From: Desulfobacillus sp041396245
GTDB lineage: Bacteria > Pseudomonadota > Gammaproteobacteria > Burkholderiales > Rhodocyclaceae
DNA: 64,000 bases
Assembly: GCA_041396245.1 (NCBI GenBank)
Contig: JAWKYW010000012.1
Coordinates: 1 to 64,000 of the forward strand
Direction of reading: 5' to 3'
Shown in pieces: positions 35,962-44,834 of the stretch; position 1 is the stretch's first letter; each line of letters begins with the position of its first letter. A model generated the notes under the pieces. The model was not told the origin of the DNA. It saw only the letters and a list, made by a program, of their open reading frames with translations, and ran no database searches. The translations under genes were made by a program, and so were the position numbers.

Positions 35962-36933
35962 ATGAAAACGACTTTTCTGGAGTTCGAACAGCCCATTGCC
36001 GAACTGGAGGCGAAGATCGAGGAGTTGCGCTATGTACAGGACGACTCCGCCGTCGACATTTCCGAGGAGATCGGCCGGCTCGAAGCCAAGAGCCAGTCGT
36101 TGACCAAGGATATCTACGCCAAGCTGACGCCCTGGCAGATTGCCCAGGTGTCACGGCATCCCCAACGCCCTTATACGCTGGATTACATCCAGCACATTTT
36201 TACCGATTTCGAGGAGCTGCACGGCGATCGCGCCTTTTCCGACGATCGCGCCATCGTCGGCGGACTGGCGCGATTCAACGGCCAGTCGGTGATGGTCATT
36301 GGCCACCAGAAGGGCCGCGATACGAAGGAGAAGATCCAGCGCAACTTCGGCATGCCCCGCCCCGAGGGTTATCGCAAGGCGCTGCGCCTGATGCGCCTGG
36401 CGGAGAAATTCGGCATTCCCGTCATCACTTTCGTCGACACGCCGGGCGCCTATCCGGGTATCGATGCCGAAGAGCGGGGCCAGTCCGAGGCCATCGGCCG
36501 CAACTTGTACGCCATGGCTGAACTCAAGGTGCCGCTCATCGCGACGGTGATCGGCGAGGGCGGCTCGGGTGGCGCGCTGGCAATCGCCGTGGGCGATGTG
36601 GTGATGATGCTTCAGTATGCGACCTATTCCGTCATTTCGCCCGAGGGCTGCGCCTCGATCCTCTGGAAGAGCGCCGAGAAGGCGCCCGAAGCGGCCGAAA
36701 CCATGGGCATCACCGCCGCGCGGCTGAAGACGCTTGGCCTGGTCGATCGCGTCGTCAACGAACCCCTGGGCGGGGCCCATCGCGATTACCGCGCCATGGC
36801 GCAGGCGCTGAAGAAGGCACTGCAGGATGCGCTGCGCCAGGTGTCCGATCTGTCTCCCGCAGAACTTGTCGAGCAGCGTTTCGAGCGCGTGCTCGCCTAT
36901 GGCAAGTACAAGGAACAGCAGCCGGCCCGCTGA
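35962..36933 (+). CDS. accA: Acetyl-CoA carboxylase, carboxyltransferase subunit alpha
   Basis: AccA with AccD transfers the carboxyl group from biotin to acetyl-CoA, the first step of fatty acid synthesis. The 323-residue protein is of normal length and reads FLEFEQPIAELEAKIEELRYVQ at the start. Core motifs are RPYTLDYIQHIFTDFEELHGDRAF, GHQKGRDTKEKIQRNFGMPRPEGYRKALRLM, TPGAYPGIDAEERGQSEAI and GEGGSGGALAIAVGD. The start at 35962 gives the standard N-terminus MKTTFLEFEQP. Its 3' end overlaps tilS by 35 bases. Confidence 0.98.
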   Translation: MKTTFLEFEQPIAELEAKIEELRYVQDDSAVDISEEIGRLEAKSQSLTKDIYAKLTPWQIAQVSRHPQRPYTLDYIQHIFTDFEELHGDRAFSDDRAIVGGLARFNGQSVMVIGHQKGRDTKEKIQRNFGMPRPEGYRKALRLMRLAEKFGIPVITFVDTPGAYPGIDAEERGQSEAIGRNLYAMAELKVPLIATVIGEGGSGGALAIAVGDVVMMLQYATYSVISPEGCASILWKSAEKAPEAAETMGITAARLKTLGLVDRVVNEPLGGAHRDYRAMAQALKKALQDALRQVSDLSPAELVEQRFERVLAYGKYKEQQPAR

Positions 36934-38257
36934 GCCGGTCGCGCGGGTCGCCGCGTGCCTGACGCGGCATGTCCGGCAGGACGAAAGCCTTGCCGTCGCC
37001 CTCTCCGGGGGGGTCGATTCGGTTGTGCTGCTGGCCCTGCTGCACGATCTTTCCCGCCTTCAGGACTTTCGCCTGTCCGCCATTCATGTCCACCACGGGC
37101 TCAGCCCGCACGCCGACGAATGGCAGGCATTCTGCCGCAGCCTGTGCCTGTCGCTCGGTGTTCCGTTCATCGGGAAGCGTGTCGAAGTGCGTGATGCCGC
37201 TGCAAAGGGACTGGAAGCGGCGGCACGCCAGGCCCGCTATGCTGCCTTCGCGGAAGTGGAGGCCGATTGGCTGGTACTGGCGCACCAGCGCGACGACCAG
37301 GCGGAGACCCTGCTGTTCAACCTGCTGCGCGGCACCGGGTTGGCGGGTGCCGCCGCCATGCCCGTCGTGCGCCCCTTTCCGGGCCGCCCGGGATTGCGCA
37401 TTCTGCGCCCGCTGCTCGAGCTGTCGCGAGCCGAGGTCGCGCACCTTGCACGCGAGCGGCATCTCGACTGGATCGAGGACGAAAGCAACCTGGATGTTCG
37501 CCATGCGCGCAATTACCTGCGTCGCACCGTGATGCCGCAGCTTCGCGAGCGCTTTCCCGGCTGCGATGCCGCACTGGCGCGGGCCGCAGCGCACTTCGCC
37601 GAGGGCCATGCGCTGCTGTCCCAGCTCGCCGAGATCGATGCCCGCACGTCGCTGCGCGAAGGGCGCATACGGGTGGCCGGTCCGGAACGATTGGACGAGG
37701 CCCGGCTGCGCAATCTGTTGCGCCATGCGATCAGGCGCGCCGGCATGGACATGCCGGACAGCGCTCGCCTGCATGAAGCGGTACGCCAGGCCTGCCACGC
37801 CGCTGCCGATCGCCAGGTGCTCATCGACCTGGGCCAGTGCATGCTGCACCGCTATCGCGGCGAGTTGTGGCTGGCGCCGAAATCCCCCGTGCCAGAAGCG
37901 GTGGTGTGGCGGGGCGAGGATGCGCTTGCCTGGGGCCGGGATATTCTGCGCTTCGATCGCAGCCTGGGCGGCGGCATCGACCTGGAGCGGCTGAAAGCCG
38001 GTGAGGTGAGGATCCAGTCGCGGCAGGGTGGCGAGCGCTTCCGGCCGGACGCGCGACGTCCCCGGCGGGAACTCAAGAAGCTGCTGCAGGAACACGGCGT
38101 GCCGCCCTGGCAGCGCGGGATCATGCCGCTGCTTTGGTGCGGCGACGAGCTGGTCTGGGTACCCGGCATCGGCATCGACTGCAACTGGCAGTGTCGCGAA
38201 GGCGAGGCGGGCCTGCTGCCCGCATGGGAGGTGCAGGGAGAAAGTCAGTCGCCGTGA
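36899..38257 (+). CDS. tilS: tRNA(Ile)-lysidine synthase TilS
   Basis: TilS attaches lysine to C34 of the minor isoleucine tRNA (CAU anticodon) so that it reads AUA. The 452-residue protein has the N-type PP-loop AVALSGGVDSVVLLALLHDL near its start, then HVHHGLSPHADEWQAFC and LAHQRDDQAETLLFNLLRGTGLAG. The C-terminal domains include RFRPDARRPRRELKKLLQEHGVPPWQRGIMPLLWCGDELVWVPGIGID. I take the Met at 36899 (MASTRNSSRPAEPVARV), which overlaps accA by 35 bases. Only seven bases separate its stop from the convergent dctR stop. Confidence 0.96.
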   Translation: MASTRNSSRPAEPVARVAACLTRHVRQDESLAVALSGGVDSVVLLALLHDLSRLQDFRLSAIHVHHGLSPHADEWQAFCRSLCLSLGVPFIGKRVEVRDAAAKGLEAAARQARYAAFAEVEADWLVLAHQRDDQAETLLFNLLRGTGLAGAAAMPVVRPFPGRPGLRILRPLLELSRAEVAHLARERHLDWIEDESNLDVRHARNYLRRTVMPQLRERFPGCDAALARAAAHFAEGHALLSQLAEIDARTSLREGRIRVAGPERLDEARLRNLLRHAIRRAGMDMPDSARLHEAVRQACHAAADRQVLIDLGQCMLHRYRGELWLAPKSPVPEAVVWRGEDALAWGRDILRFDRSLGGGIDLERLKAGEVRIQSRQGGERFRPDARRPRRELKKLLQEHGVPPWQRGIMPLLWCGDELVWVPGIGIDCNWQCREGEAGLLPAWEVQGESQSP

Positions 38258-38264
38258 TACGGCA

Positions 38265-38864
38265 TCAGCGGTTGCCGGAAAGCAGCTGCGCCAGCTCCAC
38301 GGCCGATTTGACCCCCATTTTCTCGAAAATGCGCGCGCGGTGCACTTCCACGGTGCGCATGGCGATGTTGAGTTCGTCGGCGATCACCTTGTTGTACCTG
38401 CCGGCCAGGATGCGTTCCATGACCTCGCGCTCGCGCGGCGTGAGCAGGGCGAGCCGTGCGGCAACCTCGACGGCGTTGGGGGCGGGTGCCCGGCGCGAGG
38501 CATCGAATTCCATGGCACGAATGACGCGATCGACCAGCTCGTTGTCGTTGAAGGGCTTTTCGACGAAGTCGAAGGCGCCCTTTTTCACCGCGGCGACGGC
38601 GAGCGGTATGTCGCCGTGGCCGCTGAGAAAGATCACCGGCAGGCGCGAGCCGCGTTCGCACATCAGATCGAAGAGCTGAAGCCCGCTCATGCCGTCCATG
38701 CGCACGTCGAGCACCAGGCAGCCGCGCAGGTCCGCGTGCCAGTCGGCGAGGAAGGCTTCGGCCGAGGGCCACGCACGCGAGGCGACGCGGCGCGAGCGGA
38801 ACAGCCAGGTAAGGGCGTCGCGGATGGCCTCGTCGTCGTCGACGATGTGGGCGATGGGACTCAT
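38265..38864 (-). CDS. dctR: FixJ-family response regulator, DctR type
   Basis: The 199-residue regulator has a receiver domain (acceptor Asp in CLVLDVRMDGMSGLQL, switch Lys in VEKPFNDNELVDRV) and a LuxR-type DNA-binding domain (LTPREREVMERILAGRYNKVIADELNIAMRTVEVHRARIFEKMGVKSAVELAQLL). The pair with the overlapping kinase gene (4 bases, ATGA) and the divergent TRAP transporter genes match the DctSR system of Rhodobacter capsulatus, which turns on dctPQM in response to C4-dicarboxylates. The ligand here is inferred. Confidence 0.9.
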   Translation of the reverse strand: MSPIAHIVDDDEAIRDALTWLFRSRRVASRAWPSAEAFLADWHADLRGCLVLDVRMDGMSGLQLFDLMCERGSRLPVIFLSGHGDIPLAVAAVKKGAFDFVEKPFNDNELVDRVIRAMEFDASRRAPAPNAVEVAARLALLTPREREVMERILAGRYNKVIADELNIAMRTVEVHRARIFEKMGVKSAVELAQLLSGNR

Positions 38865-40843
38865 GCCGCCGGCAGCGTGAAGCGAAAGATGCTGCCGCCT
38901 TGCGGATTGGCCTCGACCCACATGCGGCCCTTGTGGGATTCGACGATCGAGCGGCAGATGTTCAGCCCCATGCCCATGCCCTCCGGTTTGGTCGAGTAAA
39001 ACGGCTCGAACAGGCGCTCGGCGGCCTCTTCGGCGATGCCGCTGCCGCGGTCGGCAACGCTGACCGCGATGCCGCCGTCGGTTGCGCAGGTGCCGATGAC
39101 GAGCTCCCTGTCCTCCGGCGGGGTTGCCTGCATGGCGTCGATGCCGTTGCGCATCAGATTGAGCAGCACCTGTTCGAGCATGACCCGGTCGGCGCGCACC
39201 GGCGGCAGCTTGCCGTCGAGAGCAGTGCGGATTTTCACCCCGCGCTTGCGGGCATCGCCCTCGATCAGTCCGACGGCATCCTCGACGACGGCATCGGCGT
39301 CGCAGGGCGTGCGCTGCGGCTCGCTGCGCCGCACGAAATCGTAGATGCGGCGGATGACGCGCCCGGCCCGCTGCGCCTGGCTGGCGAGCTTGCCGAGCGC
39401 CTCGCGCAACTCGTCGCGCGGCAAATCGCCGGCCTCGAGGCGATTCAGGCAACCGGTGGTGTAGCTGGAGATGGCCGAGAGCGGCTGATTGATCTCGTGG
39501 GCGAGGGTGGAGGCCATCTCGCCCATGGTGACCAGGCGCGCGGTGAATTGCAGCTTCTCCTGCTGCTGGCGCGCCAGTTCCTCGGCACGCTTGCGCTCGG
39601 TGATGTCGACCACCGAGCCCATCCAGCCGGTGTGCCGCCCCTCGGCATCGATGAGTGGCGCCTCGTAGATAAGGGCATCGAAGCGCTCGCCGTTCTTGCG
39701 CTGGAAACGCAATTCAACGCCTTCATTGGGCGCTTGCCCTGCCAGCGACTGCTGGTGTGCGGCCTGCGTCGCTTCCCGCTCCTCGGGCGCCCAGTAGGGC
39801 ATGGGCGGCAGGCGGTTGACGAGCTCATCGGGGGCGAAGCCGGTCATGCGGCAGAAGGCCGGGTTGACATAGATGATGCGCCCCTCGAGATCGCGCGCGC
39901 GCAATCCCGTGAACAGCGAATCCTCCATGGCCTTGCGGAAAGCGTACTCCTTGGACAGGGCCTGCTCGGCGTCGAGGCGTCTTTGCAGGTGCCGACGCTG
40001 CGCCCACAGGCTGGCGACGACGCTGGCGCCAAGCGCGACGATGGCCAGCGCGAGCAGGTTGCGCGGCAGGCTGGTATTCGCCTCGTAGGCAGTGGCGACC
40101 AGCACCAGCCCGTGTCCCGGAGGGTCGAAAGGAATGAGGTGGCTCAGGGTTTCCTCGCCGGTATCGACATTCGATTTCGAGCCGAGAATGGTGCCGTTCG
40201 CGTCGATTACACTAAGCCGGTACTTCTGGGCAAACCACCAGGGTATCTGGTCTGCCAGCAGCTTTCGGATGGAATAGACGGCAACCAGCGAACCGGTATG
40301 CAGGCCGTTGCGAAAGTGGGGCACGACGAGATCGAAGTACCATTCGACATCTACCGCGTAGCTGGCGCTGAACCCCGGGTTTCCTGTCGAGCGGGACAGT
40401 CTGAAGGCCTGCCAGGAAGACTCAGGCCGCATGTATTCCGTATTCGCGGCGCTCTTCAGGGAATCCTTCCCGGTGCGAATCGGCATGCCATCCTGATCGA
40501 GGAGTTGTATGCGGGCGATGCCCGGATTGTTCAGCAGAAAGCTTCTGATGCGCGGCTGAAACTGGTTGTCTGGACCATCGTTCCCGAAGTAGTCCTGGCC
40601 GAGTTGTTGTAACTGCTCTTCGCTGCGCTTGAGCTGGAATTGCAGATTCTGTTCGACCCAGAGGGCATCACCAATGAGCGCCTTGCGCTGATCCTCGAGT
40701 TCCTGCCGGTGGAGCAGCCATAACAAGGCGATCACCGCCAGCACGAACAGTCCGATGGCGATGCGGGGCGCCGCCCAGTACCAGGGCTGCAATTTCGGCA
40801 GGCGAGGAGCGGTAACGGCCATACTGGCCTTACGTCGAACCAT
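38861..40843 (-). CDS. dctS: Membrane sensor histidine kinase, DctS type
   Basis: The protein has an N-terminal membrane helix (RIAIGLFVLAVIALLWLLH), a periplasmic sensor domain of about 220 residues and a second helix (NLLALAIVALGASVVASLWAQ). A cytosolic PAS domain follows (LRARDLEGRIIYVNPAFCRMTGFAPDELVNR), then the kinase core with the phospho-His in GEMASTLAHEINQPLSAISSY and an ATPase domain (LLNLMRNGIDAM, GMGMGLNICRSIVESH). This is the DctB/DctS layout. The start at 40843 (MVRRKASMAV) or 40822 (MAVTAPRLP) is likely; the longer frame reaches into the dctP start region. It is divergent from dctP. Confidence 0.92.
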   Translation of the reverse strand: MVRRKASMAVTAPRLPKLQPWYWAAPRIAIGLFVLAVIALLWLLHRQELEDQRKALIGDALWVEQNLQFQLKRSEEQLQQLGQDYFGNDGPDNQFQPRIRSFLLNNPGIARIQLLDQDGMPIRTGKDSLKSAANTEYMRPESSWQAFRLSRSTGNPGFSASYAVDVEWYFDLVVPHFRNGLHTGSLVAVYSIRKLLADQIPWWFAQKYRLSVIDANGTILGSKSNVDTGEETLSHLIPFDPPGHGLVLVATAYEANTSLPRNLLALAIVALGASVVASLWAQRRHLQRRLDAEQALSKEYAFRKAMEDSLFTGLRARDLEGRIIYVNPAFCRMTGFAPDELVNRLPPMPYWAPEEREATQAAHQQSLAGQAPNEGVELRFQRKNGERFDALIYEAPLIDAEGRHTGWMGSVVDITERKRAEELARQQQEKLQFTARLVTMGEMASTLAHEINQPLSAISSYTTGCLNRLEAGDLPRDELREALGKLASQAQRAGRVIRRIYDFVRRSEPQRTPCDADAVVEDAVGLIEGDARKRGVKIRTALDGKLPPVRADRVMLEQVLLNLMRNGIDAMQATPPEDRELVIGTCATDGGIAVSVADRGSGIAEEAAERLFEPFYSTKPEGMGMGLNICRSIVESHKGRMWVEANPQGGSIFRFTLPAA

Positions 40844-40989
40844 CGATTTATGGTACACCAAGGCCGTCGCCGGGGCAGCGGGGTTGCGGATAACCACAAT
40901 TGCCCCGGAATCCCCCCTTGCCCACAATCCGCCGCAGACCAGCGAGGTTCCCGCTGGCGCGACCGGTAATTTCAACATAGGAGGAGAGC

Positions 40990-41994
40990 ATGAAAGTGAA
41001 ATCCCTGATGTTCGGCGCAATAGCGCTGGCATTTTCCGCAACGGCTGCCGCTCAACAGCCGATTGTCATCAAGTTCAGCCATGTTGTTTCGGTTAACACG
41101 CCGAAGGGCAAGGGCGCCGAGGAGTTCAAGCGGCTGGCCGAAGAGCGCACGAAGGGCAAGGTCAAAGTCGAGGTCTACCCCAGCAGCACCCTGTACAAGG
41201 ACAAGGAAGAGGTGGAGGCGCTGCAGCTGGGCGCGGTGCAAATGCTGGCCCCATCCCTGGCCAAGTTCGGCCCCCTGGGTGCGCGCGAGTTCGAGGTGTT
41301 CGATCTGCCGTACATGTTCGACAGCTATGCCGATTTGCACAAGGTGACAGGCGGCCCGATCGGCCAGAGCCTGCTGAAGAAGCTGGAGAGCAAGGGTATC
41401 CTTGGCCTCGCTTTCTGGGATAACGGCTTCAAGGTGATGAGCGCCAACAAGCCGCTGAGGAAGCCCGACGATTTCAAGGGACTGAAAATGCGGATCCAGT
41501 CCTCCAAGGTCCTCGATTCCCAGATGCGCGCCCTGGGTGCCAATCCGCAGGCCATGGCTTTCTCGGAGGTATATCAGGCCCTGCAAACCGGGGTGGTCGA
41601 TGGCACGGAGAATCCGCCCTCCAACCTGTTTACCCAGAAAATGCACGAAGTCCAGAAGCACGTGACGCTATCCAATCACGGCTATCTCGGCTACGCAGTG
41701 ATCGTCAACAAGAAATTCTGGGACGGGTTGCCCGCGGATGTGCGCACACAACTGGAAGGCGCCATGAAGGACGCCACCAAGTTCGCGAATGATATCGCCA
41801 AGGCCGAGAACGACGAGGCCATGGCAAAAGTGAAGGCCTCTGGCAAGAGCGAGATCATTACCTTGACGGACGACGAGAAGAAGGCCTGGAAGAAAGCCTT
41901 GATCAAGGTCCACAAGGAGCATGAAGCCAAGATCGGCAAGGATCTGATCCAGTCGATCTACAAGGAAGTCGGCTTCGATCCGAGCAAGCTGTAG
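40990..41994 (+). CDS. dctP: TRAP transporter substrate-binding protein DctP
   Basis: This 334-residue periplasmic protein has a signal peptide (MKVKSLMFGAIALAFSATAAAQ). The DctP domain has IVIKFSHVVSVNTPKGKGAEEFKRLAEERTKGKVKVEVYPSSTLYKDKEEVEALQLGAVQMLAPSL, the substrate-carboxylate Arg region (LKMRIQSSKVLDSQMRALGANPQAMAFSEVYQALQTGVVDGTENPPSN) and VQKHVTLSNHGYLGYAVIVNKKFWDGLP. It delivers C4-dicarboxylates such as succinate, fumarate or malate to DctQM (substrate from the family). AGGAG precedes the start. A hairpin follows the stop. Confidence 0.96.
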   Translation: MKVKSLMFGAIALAFSATAAAQQPIVIKFSHVVSVNTPKGKGAEEFKRLAEERTKGKVKVEVYPSSTLYKDKEEVEALQLGAVQMLAPSLAKFGPLGAREFEVFDLPYMFDSYADLHKVTGGPIGQSLLKKLESKGILGLAFWDNGFKVMSANKPLRKPDDFKGLKMRIQSSKVLDSQMRALGANPQAMAFSEVYQALQTGVVDGTENPPSNLFTQKMHEVQKHVTLSNHGYLGYAVIVNKKFWDGLPADVRTQLEGAMKDATKFANDIAKAENDEAMAKVKASGKSEIITLTDDEKKAWKKALIKVHKEHEAKIGKDLIQSIYKEVGFDPSKL

Positions 41995-42003
41995 TTCTCC
42001 CAA

Positions 42004-42028
42004 CCGCCGCGGCAGTCTGCCGCGGCGG
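42004..42028 (+). terminator. Strong hairpin between dctP and dctQ
   Basis: CCGCCGCGGCA and TGCCGCGGCGG form a perfect 11-base-pair stem with a three-base loop, ten bases after the dctP stop. Only a short CTTTC follows, so it likely acts as a partial terminator or as protection of the dctP message end, giving more binding protein than membrane subunits (inference). Confidence 0.7.
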
Positions 42029-42071
42029 CTTTCGCCCATTCATTACGGCGCAGCGCCGGAGGCGACACATC

Positions 42072-42713
42072 ATGAAAGTCCTCGATTACCTGGAGGAGTG
42101 GCTCATCGCCACCTTCATGGCGGCCGCGACCGTGATCATCTTCGTCGCCGTGGTGCACCGCTACGCTTCCGGCCTGGCCATTCCCGGGCTGCAGGATTGG
42201 CTCATCGGCATCAATATGAGCTGGGCGCAAGAGCTTTGCATCTATCTTTTCGTCTGGATGGCCAAATTCGGTGCTGCCTACGGCGTGCGAACCGGCATCC
42301 ACGTTGGCGTGGATGTGCTGATCAATCGACTGAACGAGAAAGTGCGCGGCAGGTTCATTCTGTTCGGGCTGCTTGCCGGCGCGCTCTTCACCTCCATCAT
42401 TGGCAGCATGGGAGCGAATTTTGTCTGGCATCTCAGCCAGACGGAGCAGGTCTCGCCCGATCTCGAACTTCCGGTGTGGATCGTCTACATGGCGATACCC
42501 CTGGGTTCCTTTCTGATGTGTTTCCGTTTTCTCCAGGTCGCCTGGTCCTTCTTGCGCACTGGGCAGCTTCCTCAGCACGACCACGGCCACGTCGAAGGGG
42601 TCGAGGAGAAGCCGGAGGACATGCTGATCGGTGAGGCGGTCGAGGAAGGAGAGGCCATCGAACACGATCCGGGACACAAGCATGGCGGCGAACCGGGGGA
42701 GGGGCGCAAATGA
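42072..42713 (+). CDS. dctQ: TRAP transporter small membrane subunit DctQ
   Basis: The 213-residue protein has four membrane helices typical of DctQ: LEEWLIATFMAAATVIIFVAVVHRY, WAQELCIYLFVWMAKFGAAYGVRTGIHVGVDVL, FILFGLLAGALFTSIIGSMGANFVW and PVWIVYMAIPLGSFLMCFRFLQVAW. It has a long charged C-terminal tail rich in Glu and His, about 35 residues beyond the usual end. DctQ links the binding protein and DctM. It overlaps dctM by four bases. Confidence 0.95.
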   Translation: MKVLDYLEEWLIATFMAAATVIIFVAVVHRYASGLAIPGLQDWLIGINMSWAQELCIYLFVWMAKFGAAYGVRTGIHVGVDVLINRLNEKVRGRFILFGLLAGALFTSIIGSMGANFVWHLSQTEQVSPDLELPVWIVYMAIPLGSFLMCFRFLQVAWSFLRTGQLPQHDHGHVEGVEEKPEDMLIGEAVEEGEAIEHDPGHKHGGEPGEGRK

Positions 42714-43993
42714 ACGCGACCATCATTTTCGTCCTGCTTTTCGGACTCATGCTTACGGGCATGCCGATTTCCATATCCCTCGGCCTGACCGTTCTTACCT
42801 TCCTCTTCTTCATGACCGATGTGCCCACCATTGCTGTGGCGCTCAAATTATTCACCGGCATCGAGAAGTTCGAGATCATGGCCATCCCGTTCTTCATCCT
42901 GGCCGGCAATTTCCTCACCCATGGCGGCGTGGCGAAGCGCATGATCCGTTTCGCCACGTCGATGATCGGCCACTGGCATGGCGGACTCGGACTGGGCGGC
43001 ATCGTCGCCTGCGCCCTGTTTGCCGCAGTATCAGGCTCATCGCCGGCGACCGTGGTGGCAATCGGTTCGATCATTCTGCCGGCCATGCTCAAGCAGGGTT
43101 TTCCGCGCCCCTTCGGGGCCGGCATCATTGCCACTTCGGGATCGCTCGGCATCCTGATACCGCCTTCCATCGTGATGGTCATGTATGCGGTGTCGACCGA
43201 TAGTTCGATCGGCGCGCTGTTCATCGCGGGCATCGTACCGGGCCTGATGCTCGCCGTGCTGCTGATCGGCACGGCATGGCTCTACGCCAAGAAGCGGCAT
43301 TATCCGCGCATGCCTCGCGCCTCCTGGGTGGAGCGCTGGCAGGCCTTTCGTGAAAGTGTCTGGGGGTTGCTGCTGATTATCGTGGTCATCGGCGGCATCT
43401 ACAGCGGACTTTTCACGCCGACGGAAGCTGCGGCAATGAGCGCAGTCTACGCGTTCATCATTTCGACTTTCGTGTACAAGGATCTCACCATCAAGCAGCT
43501 GCCGAGGGTGCTGAAGGATTCCGCCAACCTGAGCGCGATGCTTCTGTACATCATCACCAATGCCGTGCTGTTTTCCTTCCTCCTCACTTCGGAACAGATT
43601 CCGCAGGCGATGGCCGACTGGATCATCGGCATGGGCTTCAGCCCGTGGCAGTTCCTGGTGGTGGTGAACGTCATTCTGCTCGCTGCCGGAATGATCATGG
43701 AACCGTCCTCGATCATGCTGATCATGGCGCCGATCATTTTCCCTGTCGCCGTGAAGCTGGGTATCGACCCGGTGCATCTCGGGATTCTGATGACGGTGAA
43801 CATGGAGGTCGGCATGATCACCCCGCCGGTCGGCCTGAACCTCTACGTCGCCAGCGGCATCACCAAAATGGGGCTAACCGCGCTATCGAAGGCAGTACTG
43901 CCCTGGCTGCTGGTAATGCTGGCCTTTCTGATGCTGGTGACCTATGTTCCGGGCATTTCTCTCTGGCTGCCGAAGACCCTGGGCATGATGTAA
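42710..43993 (+). CDS. dctM: TRAP transporter large permease subunit DctM
   Basis: The 427-residue protein has about 11-12 membrane segments and the DctM signatures LKLFTGIEKFEIMAIPFFILAGNFLTHGGVAKRMIRFA, GLGGIVACALFAAVSGSSPATVVAIGSI and FGAGIIATSGSLGILIPPSIVMVMYAVSTDSSIGALFIAGIVPGL. The second half repeats the pattern (GMITPPVGLNLYVASGITKMG). DctM drives uptake using a sodium or proton gradient. It ends the dctPQM operon. Confidence 0.97.
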   Translation: MNATIIFVLLFGLMLTGMPISISLGLTVLTFLFFMTDVPTIAVALKLFTGIEKFEIMAIPFFILAGNFLTHGGVAKRMIRFATSMIGHWHGGLGLGGIVACALFAAVSGSSPATVVAIGSIILPAMLKQGFPRPFGAGIIATSGSLGILIPPSIVMVMYAVSTDSSIGALFIAGIVPGLMLAVLLIGTAWLYAKKRHYPRMPRASWVERWQAFRESVWGLLLIIVVIGGIYSGLFTPTEAAAMSAVYAFIISTFVYKDLTIKQLPRVLKDSANLSAMLLYIITNAVLFSFLLTSEQIPQAMADWIIGMGFSPWQFLVVVNVILLAAGMIMEPSSIMLIMAPIIFPVAVKLGIDPVHLGILMTVNMEVGMITPPVGLNLYVASGITKMGLTALSKAVLPWLLVMLAFLMLVTYVPGISLWLPKTLGMM

Positions 43994-43997
43994 GGCA

Positions 43998-44042
43998 GGC
44001 CAGACTCTTGGCGTGAGTCCGGCCCAGCAGATTCCCTGCTGG
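43998..44042 (+). terminator. Two consecutive hairpins after dctM
   Basis: The first pairs GGCC-GACTC with GAGTC-GGCC (43998-44024). The second pairs CCAGCAG with CTGCTGG around ATTCC (44024-44042). Neither has a T-run, so termination strength is uncertain. They lie between the TRAP operon and the terC-family gene. Confidence 0.45.
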
Positions 44043-44090
44043 TGAGTGCGACGCGCTATGATAGTGCGTCTGTCCAAAGACTCACGGAAA

Positions 44091-44834
44091 ATGCTTGAAA
44101 CCGCACTCGCACCAGGCTTCTGGATCGCCGTCCTGCAGATCATCGCCATCGACATCCTGCTCGGCGGCGACAACGCCATCGTGATTGCCCTGGCCTGCCG
44201 ACGGCTGCCGGAAGCGCAGCGCCGGAAGGGCATCTTCTGGGGGGTCGTCGGCGCCATTGCCCTGCGGGTGATCCTGATCTTCTTCGCCCTGCAGCTTCTG
44301 GCCATTCCCTTCCTGAAGATCGTCGGTGGCCTGCTCCTCCTCTGGATCGGCGTCAAGCTGCTGCAGCCGGAGCGCGACGGCTCGCACGAGCAGATCGAGG
44401 GCAGCGCGCACCTGCTGGGCGCGATCCGCACCATCATCATTGCCGATGCCGTAATGAGCCTGGACAATGTCATTGCCGTGGCGGCCGCGGCCAAGGGCGA
44501 TCTGACGCTGGTGGTGTTCGGCATTCTGGTCAGCATCCCCATCGTGGTGTGGGGCAGCAAGTTCGTGCTCAAGCTGATGGACCGCCTGCCGATCGTGATC
44601 ACCTTCGGCGCAGCGCTGCTGGGCTGGATCGGTGGCGACATGCTGCTCGGCGATGCGGTCGTCAAGCCCTATCTCGAAGACCAGCCTGGCTGGCTGAAAT
44701 ACATCGCGGCGACCGCCGGCGCGGTGCTGGTGGTGGCGCTGGGGACCTGGCTGGCGCGGCGGGCGGCGCAGCCCCCCGGGCCGGCCGTCGAGGTGGTGGC
44801 GAGCGGAACGCAAGGAGGGAAAGGGCATGCGTGA
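44091..44834 (+). CDS. TerC/YjbE-family integral membrane protein
   Basis: The protein has about seven membrane helices. The family hallmark is the repeated acidic motif: AIDILLGGDNAIVIALACRRLP in the first helix pair and IADAVMSLDNVIAVAAAAKGD in the second. TerC-family proteins move manganese or other metal ions out of the cell or help secreted metalloproteins. The start at 44091 (MLETALAPGFWIAVLQ) fits family N-termini; an ATG at 44046 is the alternative. The 97 bases upstream show hairpins but nothing I can identify as a yybP-ykoY riboswitch. It overlaps the next gene by eight bases. Confidence 0.88.
   Translation: MLETALAPGFWIAVLQIIAIDILLGGDNAIVIALACRRLPEAQRRKGIFWGVVGAIALRVILIFFALQLLAIPFLKIVGGLLLLWIGVKLLQPERDGSHEQIEGSAHLLGAIRTIIIADAVMSLDNVIAVAAAAKGDLTLVVFGILVSIPIVVWGSKFVLKLMDRLPIVITFGAALLGWIGGDMLLGDAVVKPYLEDQPGWLKYIAATAGAVLVVALGTWLARRAAQPPGPAVEVVASGTQGGKGHA

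Noticed and set aside
43994..44090. A yybP-ykoY manganese riboswitch ahead of the TerC/YjbE-family gene
   Set aside because: The family is often under this riboswitch, but the 97-base gap shows only two simple hairpins and lacks the conserved riboswitch core as far as I can read.
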